Of a stretch of DNA of 64,000 bases, positions 1 through 8,696 are shown in pieces. Under the pieces are notes generated by a model. It was not told where the DNA came from and did not search any database. It saw only the letters and a list, made by a program, of their open reading frames with translations. The position numbers and the translations under genes are program-made. This stretch comes from Paraglaciecola sp030730205 (GTDB lineage: Bacteria > Pseudomonadota > Gammaproteobacteria > Enterobacterales > Alteromonadaceae). Location: NCBI RefSeq assembly GCF_052119645.1, contig NZ_JBGQOM010000002.1, positions 1 through 64,000 of the forward strand. The letters are read 5' to 3'. Within the stretch, counting starts at the first letter, position 1, and each line of letters starts with the position of its first letter.

Positions 1-283
<283 letters not shown>

Positions 284-358
284 AAATATATAAAACATGA
301 ATTTTTTTTGGTAGACACTCATCAAGTGAGTGCCCACACAGATTGTCTTGTTATTAAT

Positions 359-370
359 TGTTAAAGAGCA
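359..370 (-). promoter_or_regulatory. rRNA leader boxA antitermination element
   Basis: On the minus strand this reads TGCTCTTTAACA, identical to the E. coli rrn leader boxA that recruits the NusB/S10 antitermination complex. It lies about 75 nt upstream of the 16S 5' end, inside the leader that begins near 520. Confidence 0.9.
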
Positions 371-526
371 TTTAGTACAACATTATCGAAGAGAAATGCG
401 TGAACGTAACGAACACTTATTTCTGAAATAACGCTTGTACTGGGTGACCATCCTATTTGATGACCGCCTAGTAAATCTTTTTCTGCTTTAAGATGCTGTC
501 CGAAGACCCTCTCAAGCGGGAGGCGC

Positions 527-554
527 ATATTACGCTATCCGTTTTCGTTGTCAA
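527..554 (-). promoter_or_regulatory. rRNA promoter P2 (proximal)
   Basis: On the minus strand: TTGACA (549-554), a 16-bp spacer, TAATAT (527-532), then the GC-rich discriminator GCGCCTCCC. That discriminator is typical of stringently controlled rRNA promoters. Immediately upstream is an A/T-rich tract (about 556-580) with the look of an UP element. The predicted start is near 520, giving a leader of about 235 nt. Confidence 0.88.
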
Positions 555-686
555 GAAAGTTTTTAAATTAATTTTTAAAACCCTTCCTTACAACCCGCTA
601 ACTGCTTGACTCCGAAGAGTCTCGCTCACTGGCCAAAGCCTGTGTCGTTTCAGCCTTTTAAAGTCTGTCCCGAAGCGAGGAGGCGC

Positions 687-714
687 ATTATAGAGATCCC
701 GTTTCGACTTGCAA
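687..714 (-). promoter_or_regulatory. rRNA promoter P1 (distal)
   Basis: On the minus strand: TTGCAA (709-714), a 16-bp spacer, a perfect TATAAT (687-692), then GCGCCTCC. Spacer length and discriminator match P2, so the operon has two tandem growth-rate/ppGpp-type promoters about 160 bp apart. The rest of 283-848 is leader and promoter DNA; I see no gene in it. Confidence 0.85.
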
Positions 715-848
715 CACCTTTTTTGAAATACCTGTTTAAGTGGTTATTATTTCAGCAAGATGGTGAAATTTGGCTACCTTACAACGCTTAAAATAGAAAA
801 AGGCAGAATTACCTGCCTTAATTAAATATTGCCCAGCGAACGTAGCGA

Positions 849-1661
849 CTATTTCACTTCTTGATTGACCGCATCGCTAGCTTTATCTTTTGTCTCTTCA
901 CGCCCAAAGTCAGCATCCTCTTCCTCTGGATCGCCTAACACGTGCTCTAGACGCACTTTATCGACACTTCTAAAGGTATTCACTGGGCCTGCTAATGCAT
1001 ACAAAGCAAAAGCAATAAACAACACCAAAGCCGGTTCGGTCGCTACTACAACAAATATTAATAAGATGACCAATAAGGCAACAAAAGGGACTTTGCCATG
1101 TAAGTTAAGTTCTTTAAAAGAGTTGTATTTAAAGTTGCTGACCATCAATAAACCTGACAAGCCTGTTAGAATGGCAACAACGATGCCAATATCACTGCCT
1201 TGTACATTATATTCAACGCCCACCCACACTAAGCCTGCAACTAAAGCGGCGGCTGCGGGGCTGGCTAAGCCTTGGAAGTAACGTTTATCGGCAGTGCCTA
1301 GTTGGGTATTGAACCTTGCTAACCTTAGTGCTGCACCCGCAACATAGATAAAAGCAGCCAACCAACCTATTTTACCAAGGTCGCTTAAGCCCCAGTTGTA
1401 AGCTATTAATGCGGGGGCCATCCCAAAGGACACCATATCCGCCATTGAGTCGTATTCGGCACCAAAGGCACTTTGGGTATTTGTCATTCGCGCTACACGT
1501 CCATCAAGGCCGTCAAAAATCATCGCTATAAAGATGGCGACTGCGGCCGCTTCAAAACGACCGTTCATCGAAGATACAACGGCAAAAAAACCAGAAAACA
1601 ATCCAGCAGTAGTTAATAAATTAGGTAGAAGGTAGATGCCCCTACGTTTTTGTTCAGACAT
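849..1661 (-). CDS. pssA: CDP-diacylglycerol--serine O-phosphatidyltransferase, membrane type
   Basis: Makes phosphatidylserine from CDP-diacylglycerol and L-serine in the inner membrane, the committed step to phosphatidylethanolamine. The 270-residue product has the CDP-alcohol phosphotransferase signature DG-x2-AR-x8-G-x3-D-x3-D at about residues 49-71 (core DGLDGRVAR ... GAEYDSMAD), and six or more hydrophobic segments. It is thus the integral-membrane form, not the phospholipase-D-like PssA of E. coli. The C-terminal 35 residues are charged and variable. The ATG follows a good GGAG ribosome site. It stands alone between the rrn promoters and the PEP-CTERM gene. In E. coli pssA is likewise near an rrn operon and clpB. 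Confidence 0.93.
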   Translation of the reverse strand: MSEQKRRGIYLLPNLLTTAGLFSGFFAVVSSMNGRFEAAAVAIFIAMIFDGLDGRVARMTNTQSAFGAEYDSMADMVSFGMAPALIAYNWGLSDLGKIGWLAAFIYVAGAALRLARFNTQLGTADKRYFQGLASPAAAALVAGLVWVGVEYNVQGSDIGIVVAILTGLSGLLMVSNFKYNSFKELNLHGKVPFVALLVILLIFVVVATEPALVLFIAFALYALAGPVNTFRSVDKVRLEHVLGDPEEEDADFGREETKDKASDAVNQEVK

Positions 1662-1850
1662 TTAGTTACTCCAAAAAATAGTGCTAGCAAGATATCACAG
1701 CCAATTAAAATATAAAGCGACCTGGATAAAGAAAGTCTCCGGTGCTGTGCCTGCTCATTAAAAATCAAAAATTATACCTATCTATAAAAATACATCTTTA
1801 AACCATTTATTTAAAAAGGGAGAATGTAGTTAATAGCTTGCAACTCCCTA

Positions 1851-1865
1851 AACTGACTGTCAGTT
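1851..1865. promoter_or_regulatory. perfect palindrome, possible enhancer-binding site
   Basis: AACTGAC-T-GTCAGTT is a perfect 7+1+7 inverted repeat in the 329-bp gap between pssA and the PEP-CTERM gene. Its centre is about 106 bp upstream of the start predicted for the sigma54-type promoter at 1939-1952, the usual distance for an NtrC-family activator. The binding protein is not identified; the PEP-CTERM-associated regulator PrsR is a natural candidate (inference). Confidence 0.55.
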
Positions 1866-1938
1866 AAATTTACACTAACTTTAGTCATCAACTAGTTTCA
1901 CGGCGTATCCGCCTGATTTATAACACAATAAAATTTCA

Positions 1939-1952
1939 GGCACAGTTTATGC
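1939..1952 (+). promoter_or_regulatory. sigma54-type promoter (-24/-12)
   Basis: The segment has GG at 1939-1940 and GC at 1951-1952, exactly ten bases apart, as GGCAC-N5-ATGC; this fits the GG-N10-GC rule of RpoN promoters (-24 element complete, -12 element TGC rather than TTGC). Transcription would begin near 1964 and leave a 27-nt leader carrying an AGGA ribosome site (1978-1981) before the ATG at 1991. No convincing sigma70 promoter was seen here. Confidence 0.6.
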
Positions 1953-1990
1953 TTAACGAGCCTTAGTAATTTGCCGTAGGATAGAATAAA

Positions 1991-2977
1991 ATGAAGTTAT
2001 TCAGTAATAAAAAAATACTTGCTCTGACCATAATCGTTTCATGCGTTGCTAGCAATGCTTATGCGACAGGAAAAACTTACAGCAAGTGGTATAGTTCAGG
2101 GTGCCATTCTGGTGGAGGTTCAACTGGTGGAGGTTCAACTGGTGGCGGTTCAACTGGTGGCGGTTCAACTGGTGGCGGTTCAAGCACGTCAACCTTTTGC
2201 GATTCATTTGAAAACAATTTTAATTATGACATATACGAAAAATCAACTGGCCTTAAAGTAGATGAGGGAACCGATGGTTCATTAAGCTCTGTGCATGTCG
2301 ACGGAGTTGGTATACAAGTAAGTGCTTGGTCTCAAATAGATCTAGATGCTCCAAAAGAAGATTTAGTTAAAACTGCAACTATAAAAGATTATTTGAACTC
2401 TGAAGGCACTGACAAAGGTCTAGGTGTTCTAAATTCATACGAAACAAATAGCGGTTCTGGCGATTATTCTCATGGAGTCGATAATTACTCCGGACATTAT
2501 ACGGATTACGATATGATATTGTTATCGTTTTCTGAAGCTGTCACTTTAGACGGTGCTACATTTTCATGGTTAGGTAAAGGCGGTGTGGATAAGACTCAGG
2601 TCTCAGTAGCCGGTCTAAACGACATTAGTGGATTAGTGAGCGGTCAGCAAAACTGGCAAGATATAGCCAATGGCAGTGTTGCTAGCAACTCATTCCAGGT
2701 TATAAATTGTGAAACTCCTTATGGAAGTACTTATGTGTCAGATTTCGCCGCTATAGGTCCAGCGCAATATTGGTTGATTGGAGCGTATAACACAGTGTTC
2801 GGAGACTTAGGTGACGACGGGAGCTTAGGCAACGATTCATTTAAACTTGCAAGTGTTGGATTTACTAAGGTTCCAGACACAGGTACCAAACCACCAACAG
2901 ATGTAAATGCCCCTAGCTCTTTCGCCTTACTTATTTTAGGCGGCGGTTTAATGGCATGGCGTAGACGCAAAGCCTAA
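1991..2977 (+). CDS. PEP-CTERM-type exosortase-dependent surface protein
   Basis: Secreted protein of 328 residues. Order: signal peptide (1-25, cut near NAYA|T); low-complexity Gly/Ser/Thr linker of five GGGST-like repeats (about 40-64); a mostly beta, Asp/Gly/Ser-rich domain (about 68-290); and a C-terminal sorting tail with a PEP-like motif (VNAPSS), a hydrophobic helix and a RRRK cluster at the end. That tail is the tripartite PEP-CTERM signal recognised by exosortase, in the VNAPS variant I associate with Alteromonadales. The central domain resembles proteins described as exosortase-dependent surface proteins (XDP), but I cannot confirm the subfamily. Two Cys pairs are possible (about residues 38/69 and one near 240). 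A sigma54-type promoter precedes it and a strong terminator follows. No exosortase gene is in the window. Confidence 0.82.
   Translation: MKLFSNKKILALTIIVSCVASNAYATGKTYSKWYSSGCHSGGGSTGGGSTGGGSTGGGSTGGGSSTSTFCDSFENNFNYDIYEKSTGLKVDEGTDGSLSSVHVDGVGIQVSAWSQIDLDAPKEDLVKTATIKDYLNSEGTDKGLGVLNSYETNSGSGDYSHGVDNYSGHYTDYDMILLSFSEAVTLDGATFSWLGKGGVDKTQVSVAGLNDISGLVSGQQNWQDIANGSVASNSFQVINCETPYGSTYVSDFAAIGPAQYWLIGAYNTVFGDLGDDGSLGNDSFKLASVGFTKVPDTGTKPPTDVNAPSSFALLILGGGLMAWRRRKA
2111..2185 (+). repeat. 15-bp in-frame tandem repeat, five units
   Basis: Five consecutive 15-bp units (2111, 2126, 2141, 2156, 2171) of the form GGTGG(A/C)GGTTCAACT encode GGGST-type repeats in the linker of the PEP-CTERM protein. 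The first two units have A and the last three C at the sixth base; the last unit diverges at its end. A 15-bp unit keeps the frame, so the linker can change length without breaking the gene. Confidence 0.95.
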
Positions 2978-2999
2978 TAAGCAAATTATTTTACAAACT

Positions 3000-3027
3000 A
3001 AAAAAGGTGGCTTATGCCACCTTTTTT
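3000..3027 (+). terminator. intrinsic terminator after the PEP-CTERM gene
   Basis: AAAAAAGGTGGC / GCCACCTTTTTT form a 12-bp perfect stem with loop TTAT, the 3' arm ending in a T run. Because the arms are A- and T-rich at the ends it could act in either direction. It shows that the longer reading of the next gene, whose upstream start lies inside the hairpin, is not the real one. Confidence 0.9.
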
Positions 3028-3073
3028 GTTCAAACTCTTGTTATATTTACTCGTAAAACTGAAGTTATTTTTT

Positions 3074-5863
3074 ATGCCACTAAAACTCATTGCTTTATTC
3101 TTTATTCTTATATTCAGCCAATCTAACGCGTTAGCTAGCTCGTTGGGAGACTACGAAAAAGCCTTAACCTCTTATAATGCAAAAAAATACGATGAAGCGT
3201 TTATTCATTTAAAAAATAGCCTGCAACAAGACCCCGACAATTTAGCCGCTAAAATACTAATGGGGCAAATATTGTTAATTAACGGCTATTTAACAGCGGC
3301 TGAAGTTGAATTTAACGAGGCCTTACAACAAGGGGCTGATATTAATATTATTGCTGAGCCTTTGGGCAATGCCCTGCTCTTTCAAAATAAATACCAAGAG
3401 ATTTTGGATCTCAATTACACCGATAAGCTTATTCTAGAACAAAAAGTAAAGTGGTTACTTATTCGAGCCACTGCCTGTGTCAGGTTAAAGCAATATGATT
3501 GTGCAACAACAACTTACAACGACGCATTAGCTTTAGATGCTAACAGCACCATGTCATTAAATGGTTTAGCCGCGATTGCCTTGTTTCAAAAAAACTATAA
3601 GGCTGCCGAAGGTTTTATTAACCAGTCCATGGCTATTTCACGCACTGAAGCCACAACCTGGCGACAAAAAGGCCAATTATCGCGCGCGATGGGTAACATC
3701 GACCTAGCGATAGATGAATTACAACAAGCGCTCAAATTAAACAGCAATGATCCACTGACCTTGCGTAGTTTGGCCGATTTATATTTAGAAAGTAATGACT
3801 TTGATGGGGCTCGAACCTTCGTAAATGAAATTATCGAAAAAACCCCTGATGATCCATTGGCAATATTGTTAAGTAGCTGGTTAGACAGTAAAGACAAAAG
3901 CAAACCGGTAAATAATGAGCGTTTAGACCGGCTAAATAACATACTATCTAGCCTGGGACCTGATGTTATCGCCGCGCAACCAGAGCTGCTTTATATTAGC
4001 GGATTAACCGCCTTTTTTAATGGTAATACCGAACAAGCGTCTAAAGATTTTGCAAAATACCTAACTAAAAACCCGAATGACATGCAAGCCGTTATTTTGC
4101 TCAGTCGCACTTACATGGCAACGCAGCAAAACAAACAGGCCTTATTGTTGTTAGAAAAGTATCAAAGTAAGTTACTTGAAAACTTAGACTCAGCACTTTT
4201 ACTTGGCGAGTTATTTATTAACTCTAACCGTGCCTTTAAAGCACAAAGTTTATTAGATGAGCTTGAACCGCTTTACCCTAATGACTCTCGCCTGCAATTA
4301 TTTAAAATTAAACTGATGATGGTGCGGGGCAAACAAGAAGAAGCCTTGGCTATCTTAGATAAGGGTTTAGCACAGAACATCAAAAATCCAACGTATTTGT
4401 TCACCTACAGTATGCTGAACTTACAAGGGAATAAAAAAGAAAAAGCCCTCGACGGTGCCAATGCCTTAATCAAGTTGTACCCAAACGACGCTAACTTTCT
4501 TAATTTGAAAGCGGGTATTCTTATTCGCTTAAACAAGCTTGATGAGGCCATCGTCTTAATTGAAAAAACCTTGAGTCTTGAGCCTAATTTGTTTCCAGCA
4601 AAATTTAATTTAGCGTCAATTTATAGTCGCCAGGGCGAATTAACTAAATCAAATAACTTAATTGAAAGCTTACTAGCGGTATCACCTACTCACCTGCAAG
4701 TTCTAACGTTAAAAGCCCATAATTTAGTGGCTGATGGTCAGTTAGATAACGCCATTGCGCTGTATAGCGACATAATTGTATTAAACCCTCGCGATCAGTA
4801 CGCAAAAAGTCAGTTGGCTACTATTTATATGCGTATGGGTAACTATGAAAGTGCGTTGTATCATGTTGATCGCTTGTTAGCAGAAAACTTTGATAACGCT
4901 GAATATCAACTGCAAAAAGCACAAATTTTACTGCCTTTAAAACGCTTTACTGAGCTTGATGAAATATTAAAACGGGTCAGTCTGTTTAGTGATTTACCCC
5001 TTGAGTCATTGATACTCACTAGCCAATTGCAAAGAGCCATTAAGGATTACACTGGCGCAATTCGCTCACTCACTAGCGCTGAAACATTAGCGCCCAACAA
5101 TACCTACATCACTCTAGATAAAGTGAAGCTATTGATCGAGTCTTCTCAGCTTGATGAAGCCGCAGCCATTATTAGCCGTATTGAATCGACTAATCAGCAA
5201 AATCCTAACTTTTGGTTGATTAAAGCACTGTATGCTAATGCGCTTAAAAGCGAATCAAATGCTGTTAAATATTTAAAAACAGCGTTAGGTCTTGATCCTA
5301 ATTTTCATCAAGCCTTAATTATCTTGTATGACATGAGTATACGTGGAAGCCAAGAGACAGACTTTGTGAAACAAGCGAGAAAATTGCTTGAGGTCAACCC
5401 GAATAACATCTTGGCAAAAAATTTACTGGCGCAGTTTTATTACATACAGCAAGACTTTGCCCAGGCCTCAGCTTTATATAAAGCACTTCTGGAAGCAGAA
5501 GTACAAATTAACAAGGCAGAAATATACAATAAGCTCGCCATCATGAGCCTAGAAGATGACCTGCAGCAAAGCGCGAGCTACATTGAACAGGCCTTTGCAT
5601 TAAATGAAAACAACGCCAAAATCCTCGATACTTACGGATGGGTATTAAGCCTGCAAGGCTGGTACGAAGAAGGATTAGGCTTATTGCGTAAAGCCTACGC
5701 CCGTGATGCAAACAGTCCTGAAATTAGATACCACATCGGTTATACCCTAATTAAATTAGGGCGACTGGAAGAAGCTAAAAATGAACTGACTATGGCTGTT
5801 AATGTTCAACGCCCTTTTTACAATCGCCCTAAAGCACAGGCTTTACTCGATAGTATCAAATAG
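3074..5863 (+). CDS. prsT: PrsT-like tetratricopeptide-repeat protein of PEP-CTERM systems
   Basis: Exported TPR protein of 929 residues. I start it at the ATG at 3074, which gives a clean signal peptide (hydrophobic stretch then SNALA|S) and avoids the terminator hairpin that contains the upstream in-frame ATG at 3014. From about residue 25 to the C-terminus the sequence is an almost unbroken array of TPR motifs (about 20; typical A-x2-LDP-x2 and LGRLEEA elements). Length, all-TPR architecture and position right after a PEP-CTERM protein match PrsT, a TPR protein that accompanies exosortase/EPS loci and is often a lipoprotein. Here I see no lipobox Cys. The exact role of PrsT is not established. 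If the assignment is wrong it remains a periplasmic or envelope TPR protein. Confidence 0.72.
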   Translation: MPLKLIALFFILIFSQSNALASSLGDYEKALTSYNAKKYDEAFIHLKNSLQQDPDNLAAKILMGQILLINGYLTAAEVEFNEALQQGADINIIAEPLGNALLFQNKYQEILDLNYTDKLILEQKVKWLLIRATACVRLKQYDCATTTYNDALALDANSTMSLNGLAAIALFQKNYKAAEGFINQSMAISRTEATTWRQKGQLSRAMGNIDLAIDELQQALKLNSNDPLTLRSLADLYLESNDFDGARTFVNEIIEKTPDDPLAILLSSWLDSKDKSKPVNNERLDRLNNILSSLGPDVIAAQPELLYISGLTAFFNGNTEQASKDFAKYLTKNPNDMQAVILLSRTYMATQQNKQALLLLEKYQSKLLENLDSALLLGELFINSNRAFKAQSLLDELEPLYPNDSRLQLFKIKLMMVRGKQEEALAILDKGLAQNIKNPTYLFTYSMLNLQGNKKEKALDGANALIKLYPNDANFLNLKAGILIRLNKLDEAIVLIEKTLSLEPNLFPAKFNLASIYSRQGELTKSNNLIESLLAVSPTHLQVLTLKAHNLVADGQLDNAIALYSDIIVLNPRDQYAKSQLATIYMRMGNYESALYHVDRLLAENFDNAEYQLQKAQILLPLKRFTELDEILKRVSLFSDLPLESLILTSQLQRAIKDYTGAIRSLTSAETLAPNNTYITLDKVKLLIESSQLDEAAAIISRIESTNQQNPNFWLIKALYANALKSESNAVKYLKTALGLDPNFHQALIILYDMSIRGSQETDFVKQARKLLEVNPNNILAKNLLAQFYYIQQDFAQASALYKALLEAEVQINKAEIYNKLAIMSLEDDLQQSASYIEQAFALNENNAKILDTYGWVLSLQGWYEEGLGLLRKAYARDANSPEIRYHIGYTLIKLGRLEEAKNELTMAVNVQRPFYNRPKAQALLDSIK

Positions 5864-5885
5864 TGCAGTTAATAAACCCGCTTTA

Positions 5886-5922
5886 AATGTGTCCCGTTTA
5901 ACCATGCTAAATGGGACACATT
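5886..5922. terminator. hairpin between convergent prsT and clpB
   Basis: Arms 5886-5900 and 5908-5922 form a 15-bp stem with one G-U pair and a 7-nt loop. It sits in the 65-bp gap between two converging genes, so it probably ends both transcripts, although neither side has a long T run. Confidence 0.65.
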
Positions 5923-5928
5923 AACTCA

Positions 5929-8499
5929 CTAAATAATCGTGAACTGCTGGTCTTTTACATCAATTTTAACCACTCCATCAACACCTAGGGTGCCGCCTAA
6001 TAGCATTTGCGCTAAGGGGTTTTCAATTTCAGTTTGGATGGCACGTTTTAAGGGTCTGGCTCCAAATACTGGATCAAAACCGGCCTCTGCGAGTTTATCA
6101 AGAGCCGCGTGACTGAGTTCCAACTTAAATCCTTTAACCGCAAGTCGTTCACGTAGTGACAACAATTGAATTTTAGCAATGGATTTAATTTGTTCACGGC
6201 CGAGTGGATGGAACACCACGGCATCATCGATTCGATTTAAAAATTCGGGTCTAAAGTGCTGCCCTACTTCGCCCATCACTAAAGCTTTCATTTGCTCGTA
6301 GTTATTGGTGCGATTAGATTCTTGAATAATATCAGAGCCCAGATTCGAGGTCATGATGATCACGGTATTTTTAAAATCAACCGTACGGCCTTGTCCATCG
6401 GTTAAACGGCCATCATCAAGCACTTGCAACAGTATATTAAATACATCGGGATGGGCTTTTTCTACCTCATCAAGCAAAATCACTGAATAGGGTTTACGGC
6501 GTACCGCTTCGGTTAAATAGCCGCCTTCTTCGTAACCAACGTAGCCAGGAGGGGCACCTACCATACGAGCGACAGAGTGTTTTTCCATAAACTCTGACAT
6601 ATCGATGCGTATCATGGCATCTTCGGTATCAAACAAAAAGCCAGCTAAGGTTTTACATAATTCTGTTTTACCCACTCCTGTTGGCCCTAAAAACAAAAAA
6701 GAACCAATGGGACGATTAGGATCAGAGAGGCCAGCGCGAGAACGTCTGATGGCATTGGACACCGCGTTTACAGCCTCAGCTTGGCCTACTACTCGTTTGT
6801 GTAGCGCGCTCTCCATAGACAGCAGTTTTTCTTTTTCGCCTTCTAGCATTTTGGATACGGGAATGCCGGTCCATCGGGATAACACATCGGCAATCTCGTT
6901 TTCAGTCACTTTATTTTTTAATAAAGTGGTCTCAACGTTTTCGGTTTCGCTGGCGAGTTCTAATTTGCTTTCAAGTTCAGGAATTCGGCCATATTGTAGT
7001 TCAGACATGCGACTAAGGTCAGAGGCTCGACGGGCAATCTCTAAGTCCAGTTTTGCTTGCTCTAATTCGGAACGAATGTTTTGTGTGCCTTGCATGGCTT
7101 GTTTTTCAGATAACCAAACGGTTTCTAGATCTGAAAATTTATGCTCTGCTTGCTCACGTTCAATTTCAATTAACTCTAGTCGTTTATGACTGGCCTCGTC
7201 TTTTTCTTTAGACAGCGCTTGTTCTTCTAGTTTGAGCTGGATAATACGTCTTTCTAACTTATCCATTTCTTCCGGTTTAGAGTCCATCTGCAAGCGAATA
7301 CTCGAAGCGGCTTCATCGATTAAATCGATGGCTTTATCCGGTAACTGACGATCACTGATGTAGCGGTGTGATAGGGACGCTGCGGCAACAATAGCAGGAT
7401 CAGTAATTTCTACCGAATGGTGAAGCTCATAACGCTCTTTTAAACCTCGTAATATTGCGATGGTGTCTTCTACACTGGGCTGTTCGACCAATACTTTTTG
7501 GAATCGGCGCTCTAAGGCCGCATCTTTTTCGATATATTGGCGGTATTCATTTAGCGTTGTGGCACCTACACAATGCAGTTCGCCCCTTGCTAACGCGGGC
7601 TTGAGCATATTGCCTGCATCCATGGCACCTTCACCTTTGCCAGCACCCACCATGGTGTGCAATTCGTCGATAAACAGGATGACTCGACCCTCTTCTTTAG
7701 CCAATTCATTAAGCACTGCTTTGAGTCGTTCTTCAAATTCCCCGCGAAATTTCGCGCCCGCGATTAAGGAGCCCATATCTAAAGACAACACTCGTTTATT
7801 CTTAAGTCCTTCAGGTACTTCACCATTGATAATACGCTGGGCTAAGCCTTCGGCAATGGCTGTTTTACCCACACCAGGTTCGCCAATTAAGACCGGGTTG
7901 TTTTTTGTCCGGCGTTGCAATACCTGGATAGTGCGACGTATTTCATCATCGCGGCCGATGACTGGGTCGAGTTTGCCCTGCTCAGCTCGTTCGGTTAAGT
8001 CTGTGGTGAATTTATCCAGCGCTTGACGGACATCTTCGGCGTTTTGATCGGTCACTTTTTGACCACCACGCATTTTTTCAATGGCTTTTTCGATTTTGTC
8101 TTGGTCAGCGCCAAATTGTTTGAGTATGTCGCCTAAACGTCCTTTATCTTGCAAAGCGGCAAGCACAAAAATTTCTGAGGTGATGTACTGGTCTTTGCGC
8201 TTTTGCGCAATTTTGTCACTTAAATTAAGCAGTACCACGGTGTCTTTGCTTAATTGTACATCGCCGCCCACGCCATCAACACGGGGCACCTTGTCTAAAG
8301 CTTCAGCTAAGGCAGAACGTAAGCCATTTACATTTAGCTGAGCTTGGTCAAACAAAGAACGAACCGAACCGCCCTGCTGATTTAACAACGCGCTCAGTAG
8401 ATGCACCGGTTCGATATACTGATGATCTCGGCCTAAAGCTAAAGATTGTGCCTCAGAAAGGGCCATTTGTAATTTACTGGTAAAACGGTCTAATTGCAT
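5929..8499 (-). CDS. clpB: ClpB disaggregase (Hsp104/ClpB AAA+ chaperone)
   Basis: ATP-driven hexamer that, with DnaK, threads and rescues aggregated proteins in the cytoplasm. With the ATG at 8499 (MQLDRFTSK) the product has 856 residues, against 857 in E. coli; a longer frame to 8541 adds 14 residues without family support. Order: N domain (1-145); AAA+ 1 with Walker A GEPGVGKT (about 205) and Walker B FIDELH; coiled-coil M domain (about 410-520); AAA+ 2 with Walker A GPTGVGKT (about 605) and LLDEVEKAH; and a small C-terminal domain. A GGAG ribosome site precedes the ATG and a heat-shock promoter lies about 60 bp upstream. Neighbours pgeF-rluD match the E. coli order. Confidence 0.99.
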   Translation of the reverse strand: MQLDRFTSKLQMALSEAQSLALGRDHQYIEPVHLLSALLNQQGGSVRSLFDQAQLNVNGLRSALAEALDKVPRVDGVGGDVQLSKDTVVLLNLSDKIAQKRKDQYITSEIFVLAALQDKGRLGDILKQFGADQDKIEKAIEKMRGGQKVTDQNAEDVRQALDKFTTDLTERAEQGKLDPVIGRDDEIRRTIQVLQRRTKNNPVLIGEPGVGKTAIAEGLAQRIINGEVPEGLKNKRVLSLDMGSLIAGAKFRGEFEERLKAVLNELAKEEGRVILFIDELHTMVGAGKGEGAMDAGNMLKPALARGELHCVGATTLNEYRQYIEKDAALERRFQKVLVEQPSVEDTIAILRGLKERYELHHSVEITDPAIVAAASLSHRYISDRQLPDKAIDLIDEAASSIRLQMDSKPEEMDKLERRIIQLKLEEQALSKEKDEASHKRLELIEIEREQAEHKFSDLETVWLSEKQAMQGTQNIRSELEQAKLDLEIARRASDLSRMSELQYGRIPELESKLELASETENVETTLLKNKVTENEIADVLSRWTGIPVSKMLEGEKEKLLSMESALHKRVVGQAEAVNAVSNAIRRSRAGLSDPNRPIGSFLFLGPTGVGKTELCKTLAGFLFDTEDAMIRIDMSEFMEKHSVARMVGAPPGYVGYEEGGYLTEAVRRKPYSVILLDEVEKAHPDVFNILLQVLDDGRLTDGQGRTVDFKNTVIIMTSNLGSDIIQESNRTNNYEQMKALVMGEVGQHFRPEFLNRIDDAVVFHPLGREQIKSIAKIQLLSLRERLAVKGFKLELSHAALDKLAEAGFDPVFGARPLKRAIQTEIENPLAQMLLGGTLGVDGVVKIDVKDQQFTII

Positions 8500-8560
8500 A
8501 TTAGGACTCCAAATGCGGGTAAACCCTGGTCGAATGACCATTAAAACTAAGTTGTTCTAG

Positions 8561-8589
8561 TTATGGGTATAAAATGACCACATTTCAAG
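8561..8589 (-). promoter_or_regulatory. sigma32 (RpoH) heat-shock promoter of clpB
   Basis: On the minus strand: CTTGAAA (8583-8589), a 15-bp spacer, CCCATAA (8561-8567). This is close to the RpoH consensus CTTGAAA-N11-16-CCCCATNT. Start near 8553, leaving about 55 nt of leader before the ATG at 8499. Confidence 0.82.
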
Positions 8590-8638
8590 TAAGGTTATAC
8601 AAGATAGAAGGGTGAGAAACACAAAATAACAAGGGAGT

Positions 8639-8652
8639 TTGATCTTAATCAA
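8639..8652. promoter_or_regulatory. perfect FNR-type box upstream of clpB
   Basis: TTGAT-CTTA-ATCAA matches the FNR/EtrA consensus TTGAT-N4-ATCAA at every fixed position, and the symmetry extends to GTTTGAT...ATCAAAC. It lies between pgeF and clpB, about 92 bp upstream of the predicted heat-shock start. Binding is an inference. Confidence 0.45.
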
Positions 8653-8696
8653 ACAAGGAGCGTTGTGCGAGCACACCGCTCGCTAGGCATTCATGT

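Noticed and set aside
606..791. Open frame on the + strand in the rRNA promoter region
   Set aside because: It runs across the P1 promoter; no ribosome site, and composition reflects promoter and spacer DNA.
3014..3073. Upstream start of the PrsT-like gene
   Set aside because: The ATG at 3014 is inside the terminator hairpin of the preceding gene; the signal peptide fits the ATG at 3074.
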